64,000 nt of DNA from Methylophilus medardicus (GCF_006363955.1 NZ_CP040948.1:806001-870000), one strand, 5' to 3'; shown: positions 27,614-37,025, numbered from the stretch's first letter. Translations and numbers: made by a program. Notes: generated from the letters alone by a model not told the origin.

Positions 27614-28111
27614 TTACGGTAACGCTGACGCATCGGCTGGCATTGCAGGAGGCGCGTCCTCCTCAATGGTGGGCTCTACGGTGTCTTCATCAATCTTGTT
27701 TCGCCAGTTAAGAATCACACGCTGATGTTTTTTTGCATCATGTACAAATCGATAGCGCTGTTCACTGCCAAGATAGCTGGCGATGACCAGATATTTCCCG
27801 CTGGCCAAGTTTAAAAGCACTCTTGGCGCCGCATGCGCTAGCGTAAATACAGGTTGCTGTTTGCTGTCGAGGATGCTTAGCTGAATGTCATCAATCACGC
27901 GGCCCGCTTTCCCTTCAGAAAACAAAAAATACAGATTGAATTGTTTTTTGAAGGATTCCATGGCTTCGACTTCTTCCGAGCCGATGCCGCCGGTGACGTA
28001 GGCGATGCCGTGGTCTTCTTGTTGAATCGCGACTTCGTCAGCCATGCAAAACGTTGAGATTAACAGGGTAAGCAACAGCGGGGCGGTAATGCGCCATTTT
28101 ATCAGCATCAT
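27614..28111 (-). CDS. Exported hypothetical protein
   Basis: This 165-residue protein has a signal peptide (hydrophobic run, cleavage after STFCMA near 25). The mature part of about 140 residues is predicted to be beta-rich and periplasmic. The core, with TGGIGSEEVEAME, KAGRVIDDIQLSI and LASGKYLVIASYLGSEQRYRF, resembles carboxypeptidase-regulatory or transthyretin-like folds in small periplasmic proteins. The C-terminus is acidic and proline-rich. AAGGAG precedes two adjacent ATG codons, and the second has the better spacing. It is divergent from rlmD. No function can be assigned. Confidence 0.75.
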   Translation of the reverse strand: MMLIKWRITAPLLLTLLISTFCMADEVAIQQEDHGIAYVTGGIGSEEVEAMESFKKQFNLYFLFSEGKAGRVIDDIQLSILDSKQQPVFTLAHAAPRVLLNLASGKYLVIASYLGSEQRYRFVHDAKKHQRVILNWRNKIDEDTVEPTIEEDAPPAMPADASALP

Positions 28112-28175
28112 GAACTCCTTATTTTGATGAGCTTGCTGGATGATTGTAGGCCCAAATCAGGTAAAATAATAGGTT

Positions 28176-29549
28176 ATGAGAAACAACCGTCAACGATCTT
28201 CTAATCTGTCTTTTGCCGCGCGCGCGGCGCAGGCGCCCCGTATTGCTACGATTGAATCCCTTGACCAAGAAGGTCGTGGAGTCACCCATGTCGATGGCAA
28301 AGTCATTTTTGTTGAGGGGGCCCTGCCTTTCGAAGAGGTGAAGTTTGTCTCACACCATGTCAAGGCTACCTATGAGTTGGCGACCACGGTGGAGGTGATT
28401 AAACCATCCAGCCAGCGCGTGACGCCAGGGTGTGTTTATTTTGGCACCTGTGGTGGCTGTGCCATGCAACATCTGGAGTTTTCTGCGCAGGTGGCTGCCA
28501 AGCAGCGCATGCTTGAAGCCGATTTATGGCATATCGGTCGTGTTCGCCCGGAAAAAATGCTACCACCGATTCAAGGCACGCCTTGGCACTATCGGCACAA
28601 AGCCCGCTTGCGTGTCCGCTATGTGGAGAAAAAAGGCGGCGTATTGGTCGGCTTTAATGAAAAGGGCACCAGCTATGTGACCCACATGGATAGCTGCGAG
28701 GTGCTGACCCAGCCGGTCTCAGACCTGATTGTTCCCTTGAAAGCGCTGATCGGCCAATTGTCTATTAAGCAGTCTGTGCCACAAATTGAGTTGGCGGTGG
28801 GCGAAGATGCAACCGTGTTGGTGTTTCGTATTATGGAAGCGCTGACCGATGCCGATGTCGCACTTTTGCAAACGTTTGAATACACCTACGGCGCACAAGT
28901 TTGGACACAAACCAAAGGGCCGGATACGGTCAAGCCATTGTTCAGCCATGGCGATAAGCTGCATTACAGCTTGCCTGAATATAATTTGCAGTATCCATTC
29001 AGCCCCATTGAGTTTACACAGGTGAATCCGGCCATTAACCGGGTCATGATTCGACGTGCCATGCAGCTGTTACAACCACAGGCGGGTGAGCGTATTGCCG
29101 ACTTTTTTTGCGGCTTAGGTAACTTTACGTTGCCGATTGCGCGTAGTGGCGCCAGTGTCTATGGCGTTGAAGGCGCCCAAGCTCTGGTGAAACGAGCGGT
29201 GGAGAACGCCCAGCTCAATCAGGTGAGTCAGGTGGAGTTTGCTGAGTCAGATCTATTCGACATGACCACCGAATCCTTGCAAGCCTTGGGGGCTTTTGAC
29301 AAGTGGCTGGTGGATCCGCCGCGAGATGGGGCGATGGCGTTGATGAAAGCGTTACCGGATGCTGAGGATACTGTAGCCACCCATGCGCCGACGCGCATTG
29401 TTTATGTGTCGTGTAATCCTGCCACCTTGGCCCGGGATGCTGCGATTCTGACGCAATATAAAGGCTATCGTCTGACGGCGGCCGGGGTGATGAATATGTT
29501 CCCGCATACCGCGCACGTAGAGTCTATCGCGCTGTTTGAGAAAATCTAA
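28176..29549 (+). CDS. rlmD: 23S rRNA (uracil(1939)-C5)-methyltransferase RlmD
   Basis: RlmD methylates U1939 of 23S rRNA with AdoMet. The 457-residue protein has an N-terminal TRAM domain (about 20-80). The four ligands of a [4Fe-4S] cluster are Cys86, Cys92, Cys95 and Cys174. The methyltransferase domain has [19 protein letters not shown] and the catalytic [11 protein letters not shown]. Length and motif order match RlmD rather than TrmA, which lacks the cluster. The next gene begins 2 bp after its stop. Confidence 0.94.
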   Translation: MRNNRQRSSNLSFAARAAQAPRIATIESLDQEGRGVTHVDGKVIFVEGALPFEEVKFVSHHVKATYELATTVEVIKPSSQRVTPGCVYFGTCGGCAMQHLEFSAQVAAKQRMLEADLWHIGRVRPEKMLPPIQGTPWHYRHKARLRVRYVEKKGGVLVGFNEKGTSYVTHMDSCEVLTQPVSDLIVPLKALIGQLSIKQSVPQIELAVGEDATVLVFRIMEALTDADVALLQTFEYTYGAQVWTQTKGPDTVKPLFSHGDKLHYSLPEYNLQYPFSPIEFTQVNPAINRVMIRRAMQLLQPQAGERIADFFCGLGNFTLPIARSGASVYGVEGAQALVKRAVENAQLNQVSQVEFAESDLFDMTTESLQALGAFDKWLVDPPRDGAMALMKALPDAEDTVATHAPTRIVYVSCNPATLARDAAILTQYKGYRLTAAGVMNMFPHTAHVESIALFEKI

Positions 29550-29550
29550 C

Positions 29551-31008
29551 GTGTGGACGAAGACATGGCGCTGGCTACTGCCCGCGATCGCACTATCGCT
29601 GTTACTCGGCGCGTGCCAACCTGCAAACCAGCCCGCTCGGCTGGTATTTGCAGTGGCGCAGGCGCCCGTGAATCTCGACCCGCGTTATGCAACCGATGCC
29701 GCTTCTGAACGCATTAATCGGTTGATTTATCAGCGCCTGGTGGAGTTTGATAGTACCTCACAGGCCGTGCCAGGATTGGCGACTTGGCAAATGCTGGATG
29801 CGCAACATTACCGCTTCCAATTGGCGAGTGATACGGTTTTTCACGATGGCCAGCCGTTGAGCGCGATGGATGTGAAAGCTAGCTATGACAGCCTGCTGCA
29901 ATTGACAGACTCTCCACATACTGCCGAATTTAAACATATCCGGCAGATGACAGTCGTTGACAGCAAAACCATCGACTTTGAACTCAGCAGGCCAGACCCG
30001 CACTTTGCCGCGCGGTTAATATTAGGGATTTTGCCTGCACGGCTGATTGCGGTTGGGCATGACTTTGGCCATGCACCGGTGGGCAGTGGTCCGTTTAAGT
30101 TAGATCACTGGCAATCATCTTTACAGCTAGAACGGGTCAGAGATGGCCTCAAAGTGCGCTTCGAGGAGGTAAAAGACCCCAATGTGCGCGTGCTTAAACT
30201 CAAACGCGGTGAAGCTGACCTGATTCAGGGGGATTTACCGCCTGAGCTGGTGAAATACTTGCAAAAACAGCCCAACATTCAGGTAAAAACGGGTGTTGGT
30301 GCCAATTATTCCTATCTGGGTCTTAATGTGCAGGCGGATTTTTTGCGTGATGTGCGCGTGCGACAAGCCATTGCCTATGCCATTGATACACAGGCGATTA
30401 TCGATAAAGTCATGGTCAACCACAGTCGGCAGGCCACCGCAATATTTCCGCCAGAGCACTATGCGGGCAATGCGCGCTTGCAGCCTTACGCTTACCAACC
30501 GGCACTGGCCAAACAGTTATTACAGTCAGCAGGGGTGCAGTTGCCGCTCACGCTCACTTATAAAACCAGCACCGATCCGCAGCGTGTGCGGCTGGCGACC
30601 ATCTTGCAAGCCCAAATGCAGGCTGCGGGCATCGATCTGCAAATCAAGAGCTTGGATTGGGGCACTTTTTTTGCAGACGTGCAAAAAGGAAACTTTCAAC
30701 TCTATGGCCTGACTTGGGTGGGCATTAAAACCCCCGAAATTTACAGCAAGGTATTTTCATCTGGCAATGTGCCGCCGCAAGGGTTTAATCGGGGCCGTTA
30801 CGACGACAAGCTGCTAGACCAGTTGTTGGAAAAGCAAGATTGGCCGGCCGCGACCAGCCGTCTGCATGCACAATTGCCGGTGATTCCACTGTGGTATGAG
30901 GGGCAGTTTGTCGCTTATCGGCACACGATAGAAGCCTACCAGCCCAGCTCTGATGGCAATCTCGATGGCTTAGCCCAAGTGGTATTTAAGCCCATCGAGG
31001 ATCATTAA
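29551..31008 (+). CDS. Peptide ABC transporter substrate-binding lipoprotein
   Basis: This 485-residue protein has a lipobox LLGAC and belongs to the SBP_bac_5 family (DppA/OppA/MppA type). Family marks include VNLDPRYATD, FHDGQPLSAMDVKASYD, GSGPFKLD and DVRVRQAIAYAID. The start is GTG, 2 bp after the rlmD stop, so the gene is probably coupled to rlmD. The matching permeases lie 1.3 kb downstream, after a VIT1-type gene and a YkuD gene. No ATPase genes are visible. The substrate could be a dipeptide, oligopeptide or murein peptide. Confidence 0.88.
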   Translation: MWTKTWRWLLPAIALSLLLGACQPANQPARLVFAVAQAPVNLDPRYATDAASERINRLIYQRLVEFDSTSQAVPGLATWQMLDAQHYRFQLASDTVFHDGQPLSAMDVKASYDSLLQLTDSPHTAEFKHIRQMTVVDSKTIDFELSRPDPHFAARLILGILPARLIAVGHDFGHAPVGSGPFKLDHWQSSLQLERVRDGLKVRFEEVKDPNVRVLKLKRGEADLIQGDLPPELVKYLQKQPNIQVKTGVGANYSYLGLNVQADFLRDVRVRQAIAYAIDTQAIIDKVMVNHSRQATAIFPPEHYAGNARLQPYAYQPALAKQLLQSAGVQLPLTLTYKTSTDPQRVRLATILQAQMQAAGIDLQIKSLDWGTFFADVQKGNFQLYGLTWVGIKTPEIYSKVFSSGNVPPQGFNRGRYDDKLLDQLLEKQDWPAATSRLHAQLPVIPLWYEGQFVAYRHTIEAYQPSSDGNLDGLAQVVFKPIEDH

Positions 31009-31014
31009 TACTTA

Positions 31015-31707
31015 TCATACAGGCGTCACCCCAAACCAATGGCCAATCAGTGCGGTGGCTGCCATCGCCAATGCGCCCCATAGCACGACCCGACTGACAC
31101 TCTTCCATCGACTTGCACCGCCGGTGTCGGCGGCAACGATGCCGAGTAAAGCTAAAAATGGCAGCGTACTGACGGTGAACCAGCTTTGCGCTTGCGCGTG
31201 GGGCGCTAACCAAGCTGTGATGAGGGGTAACGCGGCGCCGCTACTGAAGGCAAACGCCGAGGCCAATGCAGCTTGCAATGGCTGAGCTTGATTCATGTCA
31301 TGCAATCCTAATTCGTCGCGGGCATGGGCTGCCAGCGAGTCATGCTCAGACAATGCTTGCGCCACTTGTGCCGCCAGCGCGGGCGATAATCCGCGCTGGG
31401 TATAAATGGCCGTGAGTTCTCGTAATTCGCTGTCCGGATTGGTCTGTAGCTCTTCGGCCTCACGCGCTAAATCCGCCTGCTCGATATCAGTTTGCGAGCT
31501 CACAGACACATATTCACCTGCCGCCATCGAGAGGGCTCCCGCCACCAGTCCTGCAATGCCGGTCATGAGGAGTGCCTGATGATTAGCGCCTGCCGCCGCC
31601 ACCCCCATTAACAGGCTCGCGGTCGAGATAATGCCATCATTGGCGCCCAATACCGCCGCCCGTAACCAGCCGCTGCGATGTAATAAATGTCTTTCGTGGT
31701 GTGCCAT
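31015..31707 (-). CDS. VIT1/CCC1 family metal transporter
   Basis: This 230-residue protein has about five hydrophobic helices. The family motifs are GWLRAAVLGANDGIISTASLLMG near the start and AGALSMAAGEYVSVSSQTDIE around 55-75. A helical, acidic cytoplasmic insert (about 80-150) provides metal ligands in characterised members. The family moves Fe2+ or Mn2+ out of the cytoplasm. It is encoded opposite to its neighbours and splits the peptide-binding protein gene from its likely permease genes. Confidence 0.9.
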   Translation of the reverse strand: MAHHERHLLHRSGWLRAAVLGANDGIISTASLLMGVAAAGANHQALLMTGIAGLVAGALSMAAGEYVSVSSQTDIEQADLAREAEELQTNPDSELRELTAIYTQRGLSPALAAQVAQALSEHDSLAAHARDELGLHDMNQAQPLQAALASAFAFSSGAALPLITAWLAPHAQAQSWFTVSTLPFLALLGIVAADTGGASRWKSVSRVVLWGALAMAATALIGHWFGVTPV

Positions 31708-31839
31708 ATCGGGTTCCGATGCATGTTGTAGGTCAAATCATCACCTGACCAAAGTTAATTTTAATCGAATTCATCTGAAGTGCGTGTGCGCTGCATCAAA
31801 ACGCGGCCTATCTACGCCAAATCGCTTAGAATATTGTCT

Positions 31840-32328
31840 ATGCATATTGAGATATTTATTCCTGCGCAAACACTGACTTTGTTTGATGACAATGGTGGGC
31901 AAGTTGCGCGTTATTCGGTGTCTACCGCAGCTAATGGCACCGGCTGCATCAAAAATAGCGGCTGCACGCCGCTGGGACGGCATATCATCCGCGCGAAAAT
32001 AGGCGCAGACGCGGCAGATAACACGGTGTTTGTTGGGCGGCGTCCGACCGGAGAAATCTTTACACCGGCACTCAAGCAAGCGTTTCCAGACCGCGACTGG
32101 ATACTAACCCGTATTTTATGGTTAAGCGGGATAGAACCCGGTAAAAATCGTCTGGGCAATGTCGATACGATGCAGCGTTATATTTACATTCATGGCACGC
32201 CGGATGCCACCGAGATGGGGGTGCCGGGGTCTCATGGCTGTGTACGCATGCGCAATGCGGATTTGGTCGCGCTGTTCGAACAGGTCCCTGTGGGCACTAC
32301 TGTGAATATCTGCGAGGCAGAAGATTAA
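31840..32328 (+). CDS. YkuD-fold L,D-transpeptidase/carboxypeptidase-like protein without signal peptide
   Basis: This 162-residue protein carries the YkuD signature: HGTP near 127, then GVPGSHGCVRM with the catalytic His and Cys. The chosen ATG starts directly with the fold (MHIEIFIPAQTLTLF). A longer frame of 20 codons upstream adds no hydrophobic signal, so the product is probably cytoplasmic. Known signal-less YkuD enzymes (ElsL of Acinetobacter, LdcV of Vibrio) are L,D-carboxypeptidases that trim murein tetrapeptides during recycling. The peptide permeases directly downstream and nagZ 3.6 kb on fit that role. An exported L,D-transpeptidase is less likely. Confidence 0.8.
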   Translation: MHIEIFIPAQTLTLFDDNGGQVARYSVSTAANGTGCIKNSGCTPLGRHIIRAKIGADAADNTVFVGRRPTGEIFTPALKQAFPDRDWILTRILWLSGIEPGKNRLGNVDTMQRYIYIHGTPDATEMGVPGSHGCVRMRNADLVALFEQVPVGTTVNICEAED

Positions 32329-33232
32329 GCGCATCGCGACATTATTGCCGGTCATTTTCGGTGTGGTCTGTCTGACCTTTATCCTGCTGCATCTGATTCC
32401 TGGTGATCCGGTCGATGTCATGCTTGGCGAGTCCGCCAGCGGTGCCGATCGTGTGGCCCTTCGGGCGCAACTGGGGTTAGATCAGTCGTTGCCAGTGCAA
32501 TTTGCACAATACGTGCTGCATCTGTTGCAGGGAGATTTTGGCACTTCTATCCATACGCAAACCGCCATTTCGCAACTGTTATGGCAAGCCTATCCTGCCA
32601 CCTTGTTATTGGCACTGGTGGCGCTCGCTATTGGGTTGATGATCGGCATTCCGCTCGGCATCTGGTCTGCACTCAAAGCCGGGCATTGGCAAGATGTGAT
32701 GATCACCATGTTGAGCATCCGGCTGGCCGCCATGCCAGCATTCTGGCTTGGCCCGGTACTGATGCTGGTGTTTGCCGTCTGGCTGGGTTGGTTGCCGGTC
32801 AGTGGCATGGCAGGCCCCACGAGCATTTTGTTGCCTGCTCTAACACTGGGCTTAGGGTTAAGTGCCATCCTCACCCGCATGACGCGTACCAGTTTGCTCG
32901 AAGTGTTGAATGAAGACTTTATTCGCACTGCGCGTGCCAAAGGCCTCACCGAGCGCCAAGTATTACTGCAGCATGCATTGCGGGCGGCTTTACTCCCTCT
33001 GGTGACCATCGTCGGCTTACAAATGGGCAGCTTGTTGGCTGGCGCCGTCATCACTGAAACCATCTTCAGTTGGAACGGCATTGGTCGCCTGTTAGTCGAA
33101 AGTATTGAAAAGCGTGATTACCCGGTGACGCAGGGGTGTGTCTTGGTCGTAGCAATGAGTTATGTATTGATTAATCAAGCAACCGATCTGGTATATCGCT
33201 GGTTGGATCCGCGGACGCGAGGCCATCAATGA
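32324..33232 (+). CDS. Peptide ABC transporter permease (DppB-like)
   Basis: This inner-membrane permease of the DppB/OppB type has about six helices. It carries LLHLIPGDPVDVMLGE near the start and the coupling motif EDFIRTARAKGLTERQVLLQHALR. ATG, GTG or TTG starts would begin at or after the TTG at 32345 and lose the conserved basic segment before helix 1. In frame upstream are the codons for IKRIATLLPVIFGV, matching the family N-terminus. They begin at an ATT (32324), with GAGG 6 bases before it and a one-base overlap with the preceding stop (ATTAA). I give this ATT start with about 50% certainty. dppC-like follows with ATGA overlap. Confidence 0.85.
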   Translation: MKRIATLLPVIFGVVCLTFILLHLIPGDPVDVMLGESASGADRVALRAQLGLDQSLPVQFAQYVLHLLQGDFGTSIHTQTAISQLLWQAYPATLLLALVALAIGLMIGIPLGIWSALKAGHWQDVMITMLSIRLAAMPAFWLGPVLMLVFAVWLGWLPVSGMAGPTSILLPALTLGLGLSAILTRMTRTSLLEVLNEDFIRTARAKGLTERQVLLQHALRAALLPLVTIVGLQMGSLLAGAVITETIFSWNGIGRLLVESIEKRDYPVTQGCVLVVAMSYVLINQATDLVYRWLDPRTRGHQ

Positions 33233-34026
33233 AAGCCTTCTCATTGCTGACCTTGGCTTTTTGGCTGCTACTGGTCCTGCTCGGCCATTTGTTGCAGTTA
33301 CAGCCTAACCAAATTGACCTGAATGCCATTCTACAATGGCCCAGTGCGCAACATTGGTTAGGCACAGATGACTTGGGTCGCGATATTTTGGCACGGGTGA
33401 TTCGCGGGGTAGAAGTCTCGTTGATGGTCACGTTGCTGGTGACGGCGTTCACCATGGCAATCGGCCTCAGCATTGGCCTGATCGCGGGATATAAAGGCGG
33501 CAGGCTGGATACCGCGCTGATGCAGATCACCAATATTTTTTTGGCATTTCCCGGCATCTTGTTGGCGATTGCCTTTGCTGCTGTGTTGGGCGCTGGCCTC
33601 AGTAATCTGATTTTGGCGCTATGTTTAACCGGCTGGGTCACCTATGCCAGACTCGCACGGGGCCAGTCATTGGCCTTACGCCAGCGCTTACATGTGTTGG
33701 CGGCAGAATCCTTAGGCGCCAGTGGTTGGCGCGTCATGCGTTTGCATATTTTTCCGATGCTGATTTCGATTGTGCTGGTAGAGGCGGCATACAGCATGGC
33801 CAGTGTGATGATTGCCGAGGCATCGCTGTCTTTTTTGGGCTTAGGTATTCAAGCGCCTGAGGCCTCTTGGGGCGCCATGTTGCGCGATGCGGTGCGATTT
33901 ATGCTGGTGGCGCCGCATTATGTGTTGATTGTTGGCGGCTGCATGATGAGTCTGATTTTGGCGATTAACCTCGGCGGCGACGTGCTGCGAGATCGGCTAG
34001 ATGTGCGCAGTGAGGGGCGTCTATGA
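33229..34026 (+). CDS. Peptide ABC transporter permease (DppC-like)
   Basis: This 265-residue second permease has a short N-terminus, then WLGTDDLGRDILARVIRG, the DppC/OppC hallmark, and about five helices. The coupling motif is LAAESLGASGWRVMRLHIFP, and EASLSFLGLGIQAPEASWG is near the end. It overlaps both neighbours by 4 bp (ATGA). With the DppB-like protein it would form the membrane channel. The two ATPases that normally complete the transporter are not in the window, so they must be elsewhere or shared. Confidence 0.92.
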   Translation: MKAFSLLTLAFWLLLVLLGHLLQLQPNQIDLNAILQWPSAQHWLGTDDLGRDILARVIRGVEVSLMVTLLVTAFTMAIGLSIGLIAGYKGGRLDTALMQITNIFLAFPGILLAIAFAAVLGAGLSNLILALCLTGWVTYARLARGQSLALRQRLHVLAAESLGASGWRVMRLHIFPMLISIVLVEAAYSMASVMIAEASLSFLGLGIQAPEASWGAMLRDAVRFMLVAPHYVLIVGGCMMSLILAINLGGDVLRDRLDVRSEGRL

Positions 34027-34715
34027 AAAAACAATTTCGTTATTATGACTTGATCATGGCGGCATTTGCGGTGGTGCTGGTTTGCTCCAATCTCATCGGC
34101 CCGGGAAAAATCACTGAAATTCATCTACCGTTGCTAGGCGCGTTAACGTTTGGTGCCGGCATCATGTTTTTTCCAATCAGCTTTATTTTTGGCGATATTT
34201 TGACTGAAGTTTATGGGTACGCCGCCTCTCGCCGCGTGATCTGGGTTGGCTTTGCTTGTCTGGCATTTGCCAGCCTGATGGCCTGGGTCATTGTCGCGTT
34301 GCCGCCGGCGCCTGCCTGGCATGATCAAGCTGCTTATCAATCTGTATTCGGCTCCACGGCGCGTATTGCGATGGCGTCTCTGGTCTCGTTTGTGGCCGGT
34401 GAGTTTGTGAATTCATTTGTGCTGGCAAAAATGAAAGTCCTCACCCAGGGGCGCTGGTTATGGAGCCGTACCATTGGCTCGACCATTTTTGGCGAAGCGG
34501 TGGATACGGTGCTTTTTTTCCCACTCGCATTTTACGGCGCCGGCCAGTTTCCAGATGCGATGATGCCGCAGATTGTGCTGGCGCAATTCACCGCTAAAGT
34601 ATTGGTAGAAGTGGCATTCACCCCGGTGACGTACAAATTGGTCTCATTTCTCAAACGCGCAGAGAATGTAGACTATTACGACACATATACCGACTTTAGC
34701 CCATTTAAGCTTTAA
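34023..34715 (+). CDS. yhhQ: Queuosine precursor transporter YhhQ
   Basis: This 230-residue protein of the VUT family (DUF165) has about six helices, including AGIMFFPISFIFGDILTEVYGY and GSTIFGEAVDTVLFF, which are diagnostic. E. coli YhhQ imports preQ0 and preQ1, precursors of queuosine in tRNA. It overlaps the DppC-like gene by 4 bp, so it is translated from the same transcript, although the functions look unrelated. No queuosine biosynthesis gene is nearby. Confidence 0.9.
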   Translation: MKKQFRYYDLIMAAFAVVLVCSNLIGPGKITEIHLPLLGALTFGAGIMFFPISFIFGDILTEVYGYAASRRVIWVGFACLAFASLMAWVIVALPPAPAWHDQAAYQSVFGSTARIAMASLVSFVAGEFVNSFVLAKMKVLTQGRWLWSRTIGSTIFGEAVDTVLFFPLAFYGAGQFPDAMMPQIVLAQFTAKVLVEVAFTPVTYKLVSFLKRAENVDYYDTYTDFSPFKL

Positions 34716-34754
34716 ACTGTCCGCATTCCATCATTTCTTATAATCGGAACCCCA

Positions 34755-35885
34755 TTGATTCAAATTAACTGGTACGAAAAAAATAAAACCCAAGCGGCTG
34801 ATTGGCAATCTGAAGCAGGGAATCCGCCGCCCAAAGCCGTGGTGATCGCTGATGACACCACCAAAGCCGATGAGGCCTATCGCCTGGCCTGCGAGGGCAC
34901 CGCCTTGCTCTACCGCGGGGATTTTCAAAATGCTAAGCAACTGCTGCAAGCCATCACCCGCCGCGTTGACCGTAAACCCGCTAAACCAGTAGAAACCATG
35001 CTGGAGGCTTTTCACCAACACCGCGCCCGTCAGATTGGCCGCGCCAATATCACCAATAAGGTGTTAATTGAGCTGAAATATGGTGTGTGTGATTTGCCAC
35101 GCGCGCCTGATGTGAAAGTGGCGGTACAAGCGGCGCTGACCATGGATGGCCACAGCCTAGACAAATTGCCGGCCAGACTGGTGCTTTCGTTGAGAGAGTT
35201 GTTAGGGATGGTTGGCGCCCATGAGTGGCGGAAAAAAGGCGTGGCGATTCAGGCGCTGCGTAGCACTATTCACGCTTATTACGGCGTGTATTCACCTGTG
35301 CGGGGCGAATACCTCGATCTCATCGATCAGGCACCGCTCAATCAGCCGCAAGTCGCATGGGATATCGGCACAGGCACAGGCGTGATTGCTGCCATTTTGG
35401 TTGCGCGCGGGGTCAAACAGGTCATCGCCACCGATAATCAGCCGCGTGCATTGGCCTGTGCCAACGATAATGTGCAACGCCTCAACATGCAAACCAATAT
35501 TCAAGTGCAACAGGCAGACTTGTTCCCCGCAGGCAAAGCCGATCTGATTGTGTGCAATCCTCCTTGGCTGCCCGCGAAAGCCAATGCGCCTATCGAGCAT
35601 GCTATTTATGACCCCGACAGCCAAATGCTCAAAGGCTTTTTAAATGGCTTGAAAACACATTTGAACGAACAAGGCGAAGCCTGGCTGATTATGTCCAATT
35701 TGGCCGAAGAAATCGGTTTGCGCGCGCCTGAGGCATTGCTTGGTTGGATAGATGCCGCTGGTTTGCAAGTGATTGATAAACAAGATGTTGCTCCTAAGCA
35801 TGCCAAGGCTACTGATCAGTCTGATCCCCTGTATGCGGCACGTGCCAAAGAAGTCACCAGTCTTTATCGGTTAAAATGTGCTTGA
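34755..35885 (+). CDS. Class I SAM-dependent methyltransferase (small-domain type)
   Basis: This 376-residue protein has an N-terminal domain of unknown role (about 1-175), then a Rossmann methyltransferase domain. The AdoMet motif WDIGTGTGVIAA is around 202-213, the acidic loop is ATDNQPRAL, and NPPW is at 268-271. An NPPW/Y motif marks enzymes that methylate amino groups of nucleic-acid bases or glutamine, as in RsmC, RlmG and PrmC. The target here is unknown. No ATG fits; I use a TTG with GGA six bases before it. It is probably the last gene of the yhhQ unit, with a 39-bp gap. Confidence 0.82.
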   Translation: MIQINWYEKNKTQAADWQSEAGNPPPKAVVIADDTTKADEAYRLACEGTALLYRGDFQNAKQLLQAITRRVDRKPAKPVETMLEAFHQHRARQIGRANITNKVLIELKYGVCDLPRAPDVKVAVQAALTMDGHSLDKLPARLVLSLRELLGMVGAHEWRKKGVAIQALRSTIHAYYGVYSPVRGEYLDLIDQAPLNQPQVAWDIGTGTGVIAAILVARGVKQVIATDNQPRALACANDNVQRLNMQTNIQVQQADLFPAGKADLIVCNPPWLPAKANAPIEHAIYDPDSQMLKGFLNGLKTHLNEQGEAWLIMSNLAEEIGLRAPEALLGWIDAAGLQVIDKQDVAPKHAKATDQSDPLYAARAKEVTSLYRLKCA

Positions 35886-35908
35886 AATTTGAATAACAGG
35901 AATCGTTT

Positions 35909-36955
35909 ATGTCTTTAGGGCCTTTAATGTTGGACGTGGTTGGCAAAGAACTGTCTGCCGACGATGTCCGTCGTCTGCAACATCCTCTAGTAGGTGGGGT
36001 GATTTTGTTTGCGCGTAACTTTGAAAGCAGTGAGCAACTCAAGGCGCTAACGGCCAGTATTCACGCGGTGCGTCAGCCGCCCTTGCTGATTGCAGTCGAT
36101 CATGAAGGGGGGCGCGTACAGCGTTTTCGAGCTGGATTTACCAAGATTCCGCCCATGCGTGAATTTGGTCACTTATGGGATAAACAACCCCGTCAAGCAA
36201 AAGAGTTGGCCGTGCAAGCGGGTTATGTGATTGGCGCAGAGTTACGTGCGCACGGCATTGATTTTAGTTTTACCCCGGTGCTGGATATGGATTATGGCGA
36301 TAGTCTGGTTATTGGTGATCGCGCTTTTCATCGAGATCCACAAGCGATTAATGAATTGGCATTCAGCCTGATGCAGGGCTTGAAAAAAGCTGGCATGGCC
36401 GCTGTCGGTAAACATTTTCCTGGTCATGGCTTTGTAGTTGCCGATTCACATGTGAGTATTCCAGTGGACGACCGCAGTTTTGACCAGATCGCCCAAAATG
36501 ACATGCAACCGTTTGTGCGCATGATAGACGAAGGTTTACACGCGGTGATGCCAGCCCACGTCATATATCCGCAAGTGGATGAGAAATCTGCTGGATTTTC
36601 CCCGCGCTGGCTGCAAAAAGTCTTGCGCGAGCGGTTAGGCTTCAATGGCGTGATCTTCAGCGACGACCTCAGCATGGAAGGCGCAACGGTGGCAGGGGAT
36701 GTCACTGCGCGCACACTGGCGGCGCTCAATGCTGGTTGCGATATGGCGCTGTTATGTAACCGACCGGATTTGGCGGACGAGTTGTTGGCTAAGCTAGATT
36801 GGAAAATATCTGCGCAAAGTATTGCGCGCCTAGCACGCATGCATGGCGGACACCATCCGCTAGACATGGTGGGCCTGCGTGAATCTGCGATGTATGTAGA
36901 TGCGGTGAAGCGGGTGGCCATGGTTGGGCAAAAAGAGTCAGATTTGTTTGCCTGA
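35909..36955 (+). CDS. nagZ: Beta-N-acetylhexosaminidase NagZ
   Basis: NagZ is a cytoplasmic GH3 enzyme that removes GlcNAc from anhydro-muropeptides during peptidoglycan recycling. The 348-residue protein has VDHEGGRVQRF (63-73), KHFPGHG (168-174) with the following DSHVSIP (179-185), and IFSDDLSMEGA with the nucleophile near Asp252. The length matches E. coli NagZ. ACAGGAA gives a good ribosome site. It follows the methyltransferase by 23 bp. In other bacteria its product can control AmpC beta-lactamase induction; no ampR or ampC is visible here. Confidence 0.95.
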   Translation: MSLGPLMLDVVGKELSADDVRRLQHPLVGGVILFARNFESSEQLKALTASIHAVRQPPLLIAVDHEGGRVQRFRAGFTKIPPMREFGHLWDKQPRQAKELAVQAGYVIGAELRAHGIDFSFTPVLDMDYGDSLVIGDRAFHRDPQAINELAFSLMQGLKKAGMAAVGKHFPGHGFVVADSHVSIPVDDRSFDQIAQNDMQPFVRMIDEGLHAVMPAHVIYPQVDEKSAGFSPRWLQKVLRERLGFNGVIFSDDLSMEGATVAGDVTARTLAALNAGCDMALLCNRPDLADELLAKLDWKISAQSIARLARMHGGHHPLDMVGLRESAMYVDAVKRVAMVGQKESDLFA

Positions 36956-37025
36956 CCTAGATGCACTCAGGTAAGCTTTTTGTTATTGATATCAATTTTT
37001 AATGGCACGTGATCCGGTATTCACT

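Noticed and set aside
33171-33641. Minus-strand open frame of 156 codons opposite the DppC-like gene
   Set aside because: Antisense to a clear permease gene with conserved motifs; no supporting signals.
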